The position numbers were made by a program, and so were the translations under genes. Of a stretch of DNA of 64,000 nucleotides, positions 23,635-37,480 are shown piece by piece. Position 1 is the stretch's first letter, and each line of letters opens with the position of its first letter. Where the stretch lies: assembly GCA_034509425.1 (NCBI GenBank), contig JAVTVJ010000033.1, positions 1,798,001 through 1,862,000 on the forward strand, in the 5' to 3' direction. A model generated the notes under the pieces. That model saw nothing but the letters and a program-made list of their open reading frames with translations, did not search any database and had not been told where the DNA came from. This stretch comes from Eopsaltria australis. Lineage: Eukaryota > Chordata > Aves > Passeriformes > Petroicidae.

Positions 23635-26208
23635 GTTTACACTGGAGGGTTCTTTTAATTGTCTTTACATCAAAGAAGCCATTTCTTACTATCATAGTTC
23701 CTCCACATCCTGTGCATTGGTCTGTGCTCAGTATTCTTTCCTTTCTAGCTTTATCATCATTTTTATCCCTAGTGTATGCTGAAATTTGATATTAAATTCA
23801 ACACTTCCAGCAAATCTGAGTTCTGCAAAAACTGTCAGGAAGCAGAGATTACAAGGGTGAATCTAATCTCATAATTCTATTGCCATAGTCTAGAAATATC
23901 TTGCAAACCTTGTCCATTTGTGATTTTCTGAGTGAAGTACCATTGCTGTGGGATCAGTAACTTAATAGAAGAGACATCAACAGGGCAAAATACCTCGGAA
24001 AAAAAAATGCTATACACAATTTATATGATAACTAAAGACAGTTAGGGTTTCACTTTTAGACAAACTTTATCTTTCATTTAAAGAAGTACTACAGTGTGCT
24101 GGATTGTCTCAAAACCTCCTGGTAAAAGCCACTGGATTACAGATGAGTGCAGGAAAACACATACACACACAGAGACAGAGAATAATTGGGCGAAGGTTGT
24201 AAGAGATTCAGCATAATGATAAGATTATAAAGATACAAATTCACTTTTCCCTAACAGCTAGATTTACTGTAGGTAACTAAACATAATATACTCATAAAAC
24301 ATTCTGAGAAATGTATATCTTTCTGAAATTAGGATGACGTAGAATTTAGAATTGCAAATACAAACATGTGATTCCCCAGAACCTTTCAAGATATGGGAAC
24401 TTCCAGATTAACTTCTGTGCATTCAGGCATTTTTATCCTGGCCTTTACACCTACCTGACTCTGGATTGATCCCTAGAATAAGTGTTCATTTCCTCCAGTC
24501 CTAGGGAAAGCTTAACTTGCTAGGCAAGCACGAAACATACACACCACACATCAAGCATGCTCCATACACATTGGTCACACACATACATTCATTTTCATTC
24601 AGAACAGAGGAAAAAACAAAAGGAAAACAGACTAGAAAAGAATAAGAGAGAGATCATACTTCCATACTCTTCATCCAATAGCTCTTCTCCTGGTAGGTGG
24701 TCAGAGTGTACTACTTTCCTTACACTGAGGGCATTCAAGCAGTAGAAAAGAGCTCAGTCTTGATCTCTTCTCTAAAAATTGTTTTCTTTGTTTTGTTGTT
24801 GTTGGTGGTGTTTTGTTTGTTTGTATGTTAGTTTTCTAATGACACCTCTAGAAAATCCTAGAAGCACAAACCAGTATGGTTATCCATCTCCTTTTCAGGG
24901 ACACCCACACTACTGAGCTAGAGAGATGTCCCTCTTATTTCTACTGTGATGAGCAGAGTATTGTTTTCTAGAAAGCCAGAAAGCTGTGTTTTTAATACCT
25001 TTTAATACCGTAACTTCACTAGCAAACTTGTGGTGCAAGCAGCCCTTTGAAAAATGGTATTTGGGGATACTGACTCTCTGCACTAAAGCAGCCATGGACA
25101 TGAAAAAAGAGATTAATCCATTAAGAATGCAAAGTTGCAGGATAATGAACTATGCAGGATAATCTCTCCAGTACGTTAAAAAATCATTTTCTTTCATATT
25201 AGGCTTCCTGACAGAAGATGTGGCACACTTTGTGAATTTCCTGTTGATTCCCATAAGAAAATACAGAACTTTATTTTCCTCAATATCTGAAATCTGGGAC
25301 GAAACATTTAATATCAGCTGTAAATGTATGACAAAGTAATTTAAGCTGAGAAAGAATTAATATGGTTATATCTTAGGCACGTTAATGTTTTTCTTCTGAA
25401 ATACTTTTAGTCTTCTACAGCTAGAAATTCCTTTTTTGTGAATGCTTTAGTTCTATTAGTTTAACAAATCTTTAAAATGTTGTTATTTTTGCTACTTCTT
25501 AGGATTTAAAAACATCGAAAAGAAAAATATTTTTAGAAAGGAGAGTTATAATATTTCAGCACAGTATTTTAGTTAAAGAAAATATCCTATCCAACATGAC
25601 ATTAAGGGTTAGTTTTCAAGCAGAAAAAGCTATGCCATGCCTCCTACTTGAGACTCCTTTGTATGAACAATTTCCTACTTGGAACTACTTTGCTCTAAAC
25701 CAGTCTCTTAGTTAATTTCCATGAGTGCTCATTACCAAATGTTCTAACAACTTCATGATAGACTCAGTTATTTAAATTTAAAACTATGATTTTTGCGTTG
25801 ACAGTTGTTTTAGATCCATATTTTTAACACCCTTCATGCATCCCTATTACTTTTCATACAAGGTGATGAAATGCCAGATACAATACCTATACAGAAACGG
25901 AAAGCACAAAAAAGGTTCAATGTCATGGTAGAAGAACAGAGTGTGTTTACCAGAAAGAATATTTCACAGTTTTATCAGAAACTGCATGCTCCTGATCCTC
26001 TCCTACCCTCCCTAAGGTTTTAAGGAACCATAACTGTGTTATACAGCTTCTGGAAAACTTTAAAATAAATTTCCAAATCATTAAATTTGGTTTCTTGAGG
26101 ACTCTACCCTACCTGTATGTTTCCATGTTTGAAATGGCTAATGGGAACCTTCTATTATACTCTACTTTATTACTTATACAATACTATAAATGTATGCAAT
26201 GTTCGCAG

Positions 26209-26360
26209 ACAAATAGTACAAAGAAGGAGCTTACAACTTACGGGGAGAAGATTCTTGAGTTTATATCGTGTCCTAGCAACATCACCTCAGTATGTAGTCA
26301 GAGGGAGGACAGTCCTTCCAGTTTCTGTGGGGAAAATTATCTTGTGCCATTCAACTACAG
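26209..26360 (+). other. Candidate exon, 152 bp (speculative)
   Basis: An acceptor-like 'gcaatgttcgcag' ends at 26208 and a donor CAG|GTAAAG follows 26360. Two of three frames are open across the segment. One contains the cysteine-bearing run 'ISCPSNITSVCSQREDSP'. The upstream pyrimidine tract is weak. No protein family is recognised. Open frames of this length occur by chance here, so treat it as a lead only. Confidence 0.15.
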
Positions 26361-27548
26361 GTAAAGGCTCTTCGTCCAGTGTTGTTGAATGAACTCTGCA
26401 GGCTGCCAATTTGTGGGCAGCATCAGAGTGCACAATCCATTTACTCTCTTTATCCAACTGCAAAAATGGAAAGGGTAACCTTCAATGTCTTATTGTCATA
26501 ACGAAGCATATATAACCTAAGGTTTTTTGGCCGCTTTATTTGTCCCCTCTCACTTTTGTCTAGAAAACCCCCTATAATCTTGCTCTAATTCACTTAATTG
26601 TTGATGTTCAGAACTTCTTGAATTCTTTAAAGAATGGAATGCTATTTTCATCTTCCCAATACAAGGCCCAAGCACAAAAATATCTTTTCAATCTCAGACA
26701 ATAAATTATTCATGATCCCCCAGGCAGTGTGCTTCATATCATGAAATAAATAACTGTATTTGATAACGTCATTATCAAAGAAAGCGGTTTTCTTGATGTG
26801 AACAGAGCCTTAAAGATAGACTTAACAGTGCTCTTTTCACTCTGATCCCTGTCCACAGTACCAAGAGGAGACCCTTATCTGTAAACCTGTCTTGAGAAAG
26901 CACTTCTAGTGGGGAATTTTCAAAAGTAGAAAGAAGGAGTTGAAGATTGGAGGACCTATCATGATTCATGTTTCATCCATATGGAGTACTACAGCCATTT
27001 CCTTCAGGACCGAAAAAAGGGGTACTTCATGAGTTCATAAAGCTTTCATATTTTAATGCACAGGAAGAGTTTGTTTTGGTGCAAATTTGATGGAACCAAG
27101 GCTGAAGGTGTGTATATGGGCACCACGTAGAGTGCACAATTTGGAATGTGAGCCCAAGACCTTTTAGTGCTTAGCACTTTAGGCATGTGCAGCATACACT
27201 TGAGCCTGGCAACAGGTTCACACTTGGCTGGTCACAGAGATGAGATGTGGAGGTACTGTTCTAGAGACATAATAAAGTGCAGCAGATGAGAAACTGAACC
27301 TTAACTCACTGTATCAGTCATTAATCAGTTAATCAGCATTTCAGTTATAATATTAAGATGAAAGTTTGACTCCTTTTCATTTCCTTTTAAAATGAAATCA
27401 GAACTGTTTTCCTTTCATGAATAATTTTTTTCTTTTTTGAATACAAAAGAAAGAGACTGGAGGGAAGGACATCCTTGGCTTTTTATCAACCAAAAGGAAT
27501 GAAACCTGGTTGAAAAAAATAAAGCATTTCTGAAGAATGCGGTATATT

Positions 27549-27574
27549 AATTACCTGATTAAATTCAGGTAATT
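27549..27574. repeat. Perfect 10-bp hairpin
   Basis: 'aattacctga' and 'tcaggtaatt' are perfect reverse complements around a 6-base ttaaat spacer. There is no T-run to suggest a terminator, and none is expected in a nuclear vertebrate genome. Probably a chance palindrome. Confidence 0.5.
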
Positions 27575-30500
27575 TAGCATGTCTCTCTAGCCATAAATAA
27601 ATGTACACTTCAGTTAAACAGGTACTTAGACACTTATATCTAGAAAAATTACTGCTTTCCAAATAGGAATATATTTACAGATGAAAGATAGAAAACTTGG
27701 TAGACAGAGTGACAACCTATCTTACCAAATGTTAAATTAATTCAATGTTGTTTGGAATTAAAGAAAAAGTGGATTTGCCTGACTCTTCACTTACATGTGG
27801 TGTGTCTATACATTCAGTCCAAGGATAGGAAACAGTAATAAAAAAACATAATGTGATTATGGGTATTTTTTCATTTTTTGTTTCTAAAATCTCATGATAC
27901 TACAGGATTTGCTTCCCACATCTGGCTCAAAATGACAGAAAACAGTAGCAACAGACTGGATCTTTAAATGTATCTCTTTATGGTTTATCCATACAGAGTG
28001 CCTGCAGGATGTATTCAATTATTATACCAATGTAATATGTTTACACTAACAGTGTTAGTCTCAGCAGGTTTATCCCAACTCAAAACTTTTAAGTAATATC
28101 AAAAAGGCAATGAATTCAGATGTACAGCTGGAATATCTGTGCAAATTTTGTACCTTTCCATAAATACATGATTGAGTATTAAAAATATTAAATTTCATAG
28201 CAGTTGACTTTATTAATTCTGAATACTTGCACAGTAAATTCAATGCCTTCAATTTGAAAATAAACTAACCCACAGCTCTGAGTACCAAAAACTGATCCCC
28301 AGAGTCCTAGAGTACTTGCAAACTCATTTGAGATAAACAATGCCTGCTAATATTGACTATATCATATAAGCAACATATCATATAATCCCTTCAGGTAGAA
28401 AAAGCAATAGCCACAAAACTTTTGTGGTAAGGTGGAATTTGGAATTTAGATGTTTAAATGTAAGCACTACAATCCTGACGAAAAAAACTCCAACTCTGCT
28501 CTTGCCTGACTCAGAGGTACTGACTGTGCAGTGACTTCCCTGTTATTCTATAGTGTTAATGCATTTATCCAAAGACCACTAAAGGTAAAATGCACAAACA
28601 ACTGTTTGAATAGAGTCCTGAAAAAAGCACTGTTCCATTTAGGTGAATGCCTAAACCACTGAGCTAGAGTGATGCTTCCCTTGTGTTCACTTTTAATACA
28701 TTATTCTTCAGCTTTGTGTTGAGCATTCTCACAGTTTCAATGAGAAAGGTTAAAACGTGCCCTTGCCTGGAATAACTTGCTGGTTTAGTTAAAGTATATT
28801 GTGGAGTTAGCAATACCAAAGCGGGAAATTAAGCCAGTTCTGTTCTCTCTGGGTGAATAACTTGATTGCATAAAAGATGTGGAGCTGTTGTGCCTGGAAT
28901 TTTTTTATGGATCCAATCAATGTCATTAAACTACTCTCTCTTTAAATTTTTAATTGTGACTGAGTAACAATAAAGATCCAACAAACTCTGTGATTACTTT
29001 ATCATCCTTACCTATTAACTATCTTTTGTGCAGAGAAGTGTCTCCCCAAAATACAGGTATATTTACAAAAATAATGCCTGGACAACAGAGGGGGGAAAAA
29101 AATCATGGAAGGCACTTGTTGCTGATAAGAAAACAGGTTTTAATGCAGCAAGTGCTTTGGCAAACCATGAAGACCACATGGGGTGTGTCAAAATGTACTC
29201 AGCAGAAGAATTCTGTCTGCAAGCAGCCTGTACACAGGCAATTATATTACAGACATTGGCACCAAGGGACAAAATCAACCTCAGAGGAGTGAATCAAATA
29301 GAGCTTAAGACATGTTGTGAAATTGCCCCAAGGAATGGGCAAGCAGCCAATAAAGCATAAGGCAGTGTGGTCAAAAATGAATTGTGTCATGGCCTAACAT
29401 ATGGGATGAAGAAAAATCAGAAGAAGAAACTCCTTCTCTGTCTTAAAGTCTTACACAATGAATAAAGTCATGTCCTATCTATGCCTTTCTCTAAGTGCTT
29501 GAGTATTTAGAATATATTTACCACAGAAATCATTCATCTCTGCACTGGAGTAACCCTGAGAGCACAGACTTCCATAAAGGCAGCAAATGGTTGTAGTAAG
29601 AATGTAGCTGGTTTAGATATATCATCATACAAAATGTATGGAGGAACTGATTGAGTGGTAAACATCCTCTATTTGTTTATAGTAGCAATTTAAATTTAGT
29701 AGAGGTATTTCCTTGTTTTAGAACTTCAAGACATTTGATGCTGGTTAATTCTTCAACAAATTCTGTACTTTCAAATAGACACTATAAAAAAATGGTTAAA
29801 AATTATGTTTAAAACCTACAGAATTCCTCATAGTTTATATAAATACAGGTGTTCTTTCAGGGACAACTGTGTAATGAGAGAATACTATGAAGCTATAATT
29901 TCTTATCTGTTTGTTTTGTTGGGGTTTTTGTTCCCCCACATCTATATTATAAAATCTTAGTATGGACAGATGAACATTTTTATTTTGTATCAAATATAAC
30001 TTCAAATGTACTTTTTCATGGTTTTCCCCGCAATTTCTTTACTGAATAATAGAAGAAATATACAAGGTTTAGTAGGAATAAAGATATAACTGTTTAGTTA
30101 CAGGGAAAAGTTTAGAATGGAATAGCAAAAATAAAAAACTTATGCTTTCTATATGTAGAGTTTTTGCTTAAATAGAATAGAAAGAAAAAACCCTGTATTT
30201 GTTATCCAAGTTGCAATAGAAAGAGGGACACTTTAGAATTTCACCTATGAGCCAAATGGGCCAATGTCCAATCCAAAGTTCTCAGAAACAACTTTGATGT
30301 TACATGCTGCATACCTCTTTGAGTTTAAGGCTGCTTGTACTGACTGAATTGTCAACTTGTGAAAAAGCAGAATTAAGAACAACACACCAGAAAACTTGTT
30401 TGCTTTTAGAATAACATTGTCAGGCAGTGAAGTTAGGGGAGGGAAAACAACAGAAGGGAGCCATCCCTTCAGTATGGGAAAAGTGAAAAATCCCTTTAAA

Positions 30501-31558
30501 ATTTCAAGGCAACCAATATCAAGAGCCAAAAGAGACAGGCTGTGCAAAGGCCAGATTTGCATGGATTCCAAGAAGAAACAGCAATATTTCCACCTAATAC
30601 TCTGTGTGCCTTAAAAAGGGAGTCATTGCTCGCAACAGCGGCTGCGTTCTGCATGCAAGCCATAACACTCCTTTGTACAAGGTCAGTTCCTCTTTCTACT
30701 TATTATTCTCAAAACAGCAGTCCAGCTCATTGATACAGTGAAGGAGCAATGTCAGATGATTGGCAAGTGTCTCACCAGCAGGAAGTTAGCTGATAAGCTT
30801 CTTAGGCAGTGAGCTCTGGTAAGCAGGAAGCACTGGAGCCAGCTCAAGGAAGTTACCCTTAAAATTGCTTTGCTCAGACCTCAACCTCAGCTGCCTAATT
30901 AGAAGTTGTTGAAAGGAAGAGTCTCTGGTGTGCATTTTTCTATAGACAAGACTCAGGAAACGTGTTGCTTTGGTGGCAGTAAACAGGGAGATAAATGTTT
31001 AAAAGATACCATAAAAAACCATCAGTCGGTTCACAAGTACAAGAGTGGAAAAAACAGGCAGATATAAGTGTTCACTGAAAGGTTTTGAAGCAGCCTGGGA
31101 CAGGTCCCAGTGGAAAAGCAGCAGGCAAACAGGCAAGCTATGCAAATGAATATTGGCAATTTGAACATTTCCTATTTGTGGAACCCGATCAGGCCTGATG
31201 AAAGGAATGCTGCATAATGATGACTATCATATTTCTCAACATGATCTGCTGCATAGGAAGAGCACAGACAGACCTTTTCTTTGTAGTGATTTAATCATAT
31301 AGGCAGGCACTCTCATTCTTTAAGGAAAAGACAAAGAATATTACATTTGGAGCATTAGATGGAGCTAATGATAGGATGTCTGCGTGAAAAGAGAAGGGCT
31401 TCGAGATGTAAATGCATGGTCTGCTAAGGTTATTAAAATAACATTTGCCTGAGTCTTCTCTCTCCCTACCCTGAAGTAGTGAGTAGGGCTGCATTGTCAT
31501 AAAACTGTGAGGTCTCTAAACTCAAATTATTTTGAAACCTCTCTCTGTATGAGTATTT

Positions 31559-31622
31559 ATGTGTGTGTGTGTGTGTATATGTGTATGTAGATATATATAT
31601 GTGTATGTATATATATCTATAT
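31559..31622. repeat. (TG)n/(TATG)n/(TA)n microsatellite
   Basis: A run of TG dinucleotides passes into mixed TATG/TA units ('gtgtatgtagatatatatat' and so on) over about 64 bases. Compound alternating purine-pyrimidine sequence of this kind is usually length-polymorphic and can adopt Z-DNA or cruciform forms. Confidence 0.9.
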
Positions 31623-34600
31623 GACAAACTCTGATGATGAGATTGTTTTCAATATGATTCAAAGGGGATTTTGTCACTTAGGATTCCTCTTCCTTCACAT
31701 ATGCCTCCTGCCACAATACAGAAATCCTTCCCCCTTCCCCTTCAAGAAATCTCAAAGAGTAGTTCCTTGGGGATATAACCATTTCCTAGCTGGGACTGGT
31801 TTTGAAGCTGCATTGTAATTCAGACAGATACAGCTTTGTTGTTAACACCGATGAAAAATCGTCACATGCCTGGTTAAACATCCAAAGCACACACTGTTAA
31901 GTAGCTTGCTCCACTATGCAAGCAGACATGTTCTAGCACCCACAGATGATACCAGTCTCAATTGTGCATTTTTGTATCAAAGCTAATTATCAGGGCAGTC
32001 ACATAAGTTCATCATAGATGCTACTGGCAGGAGGTCTGTCGTGTTATGGTCACTACCACCCATTTCAGCTGCTATTCAGTTCTTAGAAGAAACATGCAGC
32101 TGCCCTTCCCCAGCAGCTGCCATCTCACCTTTTCATAAAAGCAAGGGAGAACACAGCTGCTACCAGGACCGGGTCCATTAACTCCATGGCACTTATATCC
32201 ATGATCTTTGGGAAAGGGTCAGCTGTCAAACCCTCCAGGATCCTTTCTGCAAATGCTGGCTAGGAAGTAGGAACTTACCATATTTAGTGACTGCTTGATG
32301 AGAATGCAGGAGGATGAGTATGGCATGCAGTGGCTCCCTGAGTGTGATATATCAGTGGAGTTGGCAGCTTGCAGTTTAAGTATTAGTGCTCTCATGTACA
32401 CCTCCCTTTTTACTCCCCTGCTGATGGCACCGACAAATTCTAAAGCCTTTCAAGGTTACTTAACTTCAACACATAGGCACAGCAGGGGGAACTAAAGACT
32501 GGAAGAAGAAATCTTCTCTGAATTCCCATCCTGTCTTAGTGGATATTTAGAAGCTATAGACATATATATGCATCCAGAGACATGCAAATTAATAAATAAA
32601 TAAATGTTAAATGTAACAGAAAATGTGGATCAGAAATAGAGTTTCACAAGACAGTCCTATACTGTAATTTGTGGAGTATATGTCACATGCACAATAGAAA
32701 GTTAAAGCTTAGACGCATTATGGACTGTCATGTCAAATCATACTTAGAGAGCTTTAATATGTGGATTACAGATACATTAAGCCATACTCTCCCCTGACTA
32801 TTATGTCAATGGGACTTTGCATATTTGAATAATACTACAGTGTATAATCCTAGTACTATGCCATGCATGCACAATAGGTCTGGGTAGACCTGAAATGAGT
32901 AGGAGAAGTTGAGGTTCTTTGCCAACACATTAGTTATTTTTAGTGTATAACCAAAAAGACAGATATAATTGCTTTATAAACTTTCTTTATAATAAAATTA
33001 GCAATCACAAATGTGCATTTATGATAAAAAAACCCAGTGCATTTCAATAAAATAAAACAACACAACCTTTTTCCCACCCCATTCTCTTTTATTTTCAGAT
33101 CACTACTTCAGTGCATTGGAGCTGAACTGAAGATCTGAAAACAACTATGCTATCTTAACTACTTCTCTTTTCCTCTCTGCCCTCCAAATGGGTCCTTGCT
33201 GTTCCCAATTACTGAACTGTCCTTTCATCTTCTCAAGGGAGATTCAATCTTTCCACATCTCTACCTACCAATGCTCCCTCTTTCAATCAGTTACTGAATT
33301 TCATCACCTCTCTTCCACCACAAATTTGAGCTTCCCACAGATTTAGATAGCACTCACTTGTGCCCAACTTCCTTCGCCTCAACTTACTGATTTGTTTCTT
33401 CCAATGTATAAAGAATAGGACATATACTGGGGAAGTGGACACAACGAAACCAGAAAGGAGTTTCCGTGAAAAAACTTTATTCCTGTAAGACTGATTGAAG
33501 ACAGTTATGGTTATGTTTGCAATAAGTTTCTTTTAGGCAAAAGGAGCATATCTATTGTGTGAAACGGTGCTGAAAACTGATGTCCACAATATACACAGAT
33601 AGTTGGAAATTTACTTCAGATTATCTCCAGTCTTGTCCCTTTTTCTGGCTTCCATATAGAAGTTGGAATTATTTTGATCAATTTAATCCTGAAGAAATTC
33701 AGTTTATGTTCCCTTAAATAACTCCACATTGCAAACCAAAGTTACAGTTGGAAAATTTGCTGCAAAGGTCTTCCTCACCAGAGTTACATGAGATGTAATT
33801 TAGATGCACACACATCAAACACGGCAATTTATTATTAATTTATTACTAAAATCACCACAGCTAACTTCAGGCAACAACAGAAATATCAGAAGATTGAGAG
33901 TGTAGTTTTCAGAAATCCCTATTTTTTCCCGGCTGAGAGAAACAGAGCTTTCCAGAGGAGAAATCAGTAGAGGGCCCAGTAGAGCATGTAAAAAGTTGTT
34001 ATTATTTGATGTAAAAAACTTAAAAATTTCAAAGAACAACATGAATATCTGGAGCATATATGTGGAATAAAGCAAGAAAAGGCTTAATCTTGAAACAATC
34101 CCTAACTTCTGGGAAATAGATGGGACTTGTATGGGAAAGCTTATACAAGGTTTGGCTACTACAGGATTCTTAGACTTTTGTGTCAAAAGTATATATCCGA
34201 TGCTGGAGATGGTTCTGGAATAAAGAGAGATCATGAATCTGATCTCATAGTAAAATTCTAATCTACATATGTCATTTATTTCCCTTCATAGGTAGAAGAT
34301 TATTCTCAGCCTCAATGTCAACCACAGCTATGCATCAAAACCTGCCTTCAGGAAAAATAAATTCTCCCATCCCTTCTGTTTATTTCTGTCTCCATTCTGA
34401 TGTTTTGGATTCATACCTTCCTTTGACTTTTATATTCTTGTGGTCTCCATAATTCTCTGTTTCTTTCTACAATCCCATATTTATATAGGCACCAGTTGAG
34501 GCCTCTATTTTTCTGTCAGTTATCTCCCCTAGTTTCCTTCCCCCCTCATTTTAGATTTCCTTGCTGCCCTTTCCTTATCTTGAGAATCACTGTCGATCTA

Positions 34601-36479
34601 TGACTACTCTGTGGTTTATGCTATAACATTTTGTAAAGGAAAGACACATGTGCAGGATTCCTGCTTATTTTTGAAGCCATGAGGCAGCATCTACTCTTCT
34701 GTAGTTTTAGTGGTTTGCCTTTTTAGAGATACACTTTTTTTCAGCTAATTTCCAAAAACACTCAACTTTCCTATCTAAAAAGTCACAAGCACACTGCCCA
34801 TGATAGCAGTGCTCACGTTCAGTGATTGGTTTTTGACAGCAAAAGATGGGGACTAGTTTCCATGCTGTGTTGGAGGGGATCACGAATTTGAATTCTTTTT
34901 TTCCTACTCCAAAAATCCCATCATCTTGCCTGTGCTTTCCTGCCCGGAAAATCAGTTACCTCACTTCTGATGGAGGAAATAAAACAAAATGTTTGTAAAT
35001 TGAATGACAACAGAGTTTAGGCTCAGGATTAGAACATCACAGCAAAAAGGACACAGACAGAGTGTATTTAAAGAAACATCAGCTCGCAAAAAGAATCCAC
35101 AAAACGGTGGAGAATGGACCTTCACCTAATGTAGAAGCCCTTAAGGAGCTGCTAAGGAGGCCGAAATAGGAAGGAGATTACAATGAGGAAACAAAATTAT
35201 TTTTGGCAGTGTATCACCACTATATCCCCACTAAAAACTGCTTGCAACCATGAATGAGTATGTACAAGTTGTCAACAAATCCTAAAGACTTTTGTGACTA
35301 AGAATTTTTTGAAATATCTGCCCATGTCTAACTGGTCTATTAATAGGTACATCAGGTGACTGAATATGCCTTGGCATGCAGTATTATGCTTCACAATGTG
35401 CATTCTTGGCTCAGTAAAGTATAACCTCCTGTGTCCTGTTGCTTTGTTTAATTAATTTTAAAGTATTTCTAATTATTAACCTGAGTTCTTTATTATTTTC
35501 CCTTTGTAATGGATGATTTAACACAGCTTTCATGCCCATTCCCACCCCCTCTGACTCATGTAGAAATACAGACTGAAGGAAAGCTGAAAGTTTAAGCTTT
35601 GATGCCTGAAAGCTTGTTTTATTTTCTGATATCAGTCATTCTGTTATGTAAAGAACTTTTATGAGCATTTTCTCTGTATTCTCTAACTGGATAAATAAAT
35701 TCAACATGGTTGTATGAGCTGGTTTTTGTTTATTTTTTTGTATATAAAAATGGATATATATGGGAGGGGTAAAAAGTGTAATGATATATCAGCTTTGTGG
35801 GATAGTTATACTGTAAATTTCTTTCCCCCCTCCGTGGAGATAAAAATTGAAAGAGTTTAAAGTACTCTGTCCAAAACTTGCACCCCTGTATGTGATTTGA
35901 AGCCACTGAAAAGCACATGTGCTGAAGCTGGATAGGTCTTTTTTTTAAAGTATGTCTCTGTTTTTGGCTATTTTCTTAAAGATTGTAATTTATTCCACCA
36001 AGTCTCTATAACCCTTTAAATTACAGTGCAGCAATGAAATGTTCAGGCTTCAGGAGAAAATGGCTCCTGGGGAAAAAGTCAAGCCTTCTGTACTGTTATG
36101 TGATACCAGAATATAATGAGTATGTAAAGTATCAAATTAAAAAATGTTAGCAGTTTATTATAGCTGAGCAATCACTGAATGAGAAACAGGTTTCCCTTTC
36201 ATTGAGCATTAAGGACATGACCTGAGGCTGATAAGCACACTGCTGCCTCAGATTCAACATTTGATTTAGGGCTGGAGTAGTTGCCAGCCAAAAATCAACT
36301 GAGGATTTGTTTGTTTGTTTAATCAATAATTTTCCAAGCTGCTTATAGTAAAGAAGTGTAGTAATGAATTAAGAAATTAACTAGGTTTAAGTTATGCATT
36401 TACATTTATCATACTCAGTTTTTCTCCAAGCCACTGCAATACAAATCATCCTTTGAAGACGGCTAGACCCTATACAACA

Positions 36480-37480
36480 ATTCCTTATGATTGTGTATAT
36501 TTCACCACAGTTCTGCACACTTTTGGTGCTCATTTGTCTTCTCTGTCACCTCCTCCTCTGTGGCTGCAATATTTGTTGTTGATGGAGAAATTACTGCTGA
36601 ATTAAGGGAAATGGATGCATTGCCCTTTAAACCTTCTGAGCTACCCAAGGCAACCTTGAGGCATTTGCCAAGTTCTTTCCATGTGTCAGGTCTCCCAGCT
36701 ATTCCATTACTGTGATCACATGAATTCAACTTTTTGCAAACATGCATCAGGACATATTCCTGTGTGACAGTCTCTTCCTGGTTCCATGCCTGGGAGGCAT
36801 ACAAGACCACAGCTGCAAGACCACGGCTGTACAGCTGCCATCAGTGATCACAGGCGCTTCCACACAGCCAAGTGTGCAGGATGGAATCTGCATTGACAAG
36901 GATGACTGGGATGACAGAAGTGCTCAAGTCCTGCCTGATGGGAAGCTGAGGTGTGTTGTGGGTGTACTCCTCTATATAACCAGTTTTCAGAAGCAGTCAC
37001 AACTCCCCCAGTCTCAACGGGACTTTTGACATTAAACCCTGCACTGCTGTTTGGTAGAACCTGAGGCACTAGGCCACTCTGAGCAGTCTCTTCTGCTCAG
37101 CAACAGGTCAGGATATTCTTGGGCTGGGGACAGGATCAGGCTCAGTGAAGGGAACAAGGGGTAGACACAGGCCTTGGATGGTAGGACAGGACCATGGGTC
37201 TGGACAGAGTCTGGACTCGCAGGGCAATTGAAGGCAGGGCTGTGAGGCAGCAGGGCTGAGGCTGGGCTGAAATGCAGCTGGCAGCAGCTCCCTGAATGGG
37301 AGCACAGGATGCCACTGTGTGCCCAGGAGTCTGACCTCAGGATCAACAGGGGGAAGGAGCTGCACTCCACTGCTCCTGGCTGTGGCAGCCAAGCGTCAGA
37401 ACAGTGGGTCCACAGGACCCACAGCTGCTCCTGATCAACACATGTTCCTCTCTATTCTGCCTCCACAGGATTTTTCTGCC
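36480..37480. other. GC-richer unclassified block, possible retroelement debris
   Basis: This kilobase is visibly richer in G and C than its surroundings and has several overlapping open frames of 70-110 codons on both strands, some Pro/Ser/Leu-rich. A TATA-like 'ctctatataacc' lies at 36971-36982. A short imperfect duplication ('caagaccacagctg' then 'caagaccacggctg') lies at about 36800-36830. The composition and frame pattern fit an old endogenous retroviral or other mobile fragment, but I cannot match it to any family. A decayed processed gene is an alternative. Boundaries are approximate. Confidence 0.3.

Larger units (their letters stand above)
23635..36479. other. Long unique AT-rich non-coding stretch
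   Basis: Nearly 13 kb with no recognised gene and no recognised interspersed repeat. Local features are a (CA)-rich bit near 24160, a candidate exon at 26209-26360, a short hairpin at 27549-27574, a doubly open stretch at 28990-29360, and a TG/TA microsatellite at 31559-31622. The low repeat content stands out against the flanks and is compatible with conserved intergenic or intronic sequence, but I cannot test conservation here. Confidence 0.5.

Noticed and set aside
33815..34234. 139-codon minus-strand frame, the longest in the window
   Set aside because: Ser/Leu/Ile/Phe-rich, no recognisable domain, no promoter or splice context; compatible with chance in AT-rich DNA.
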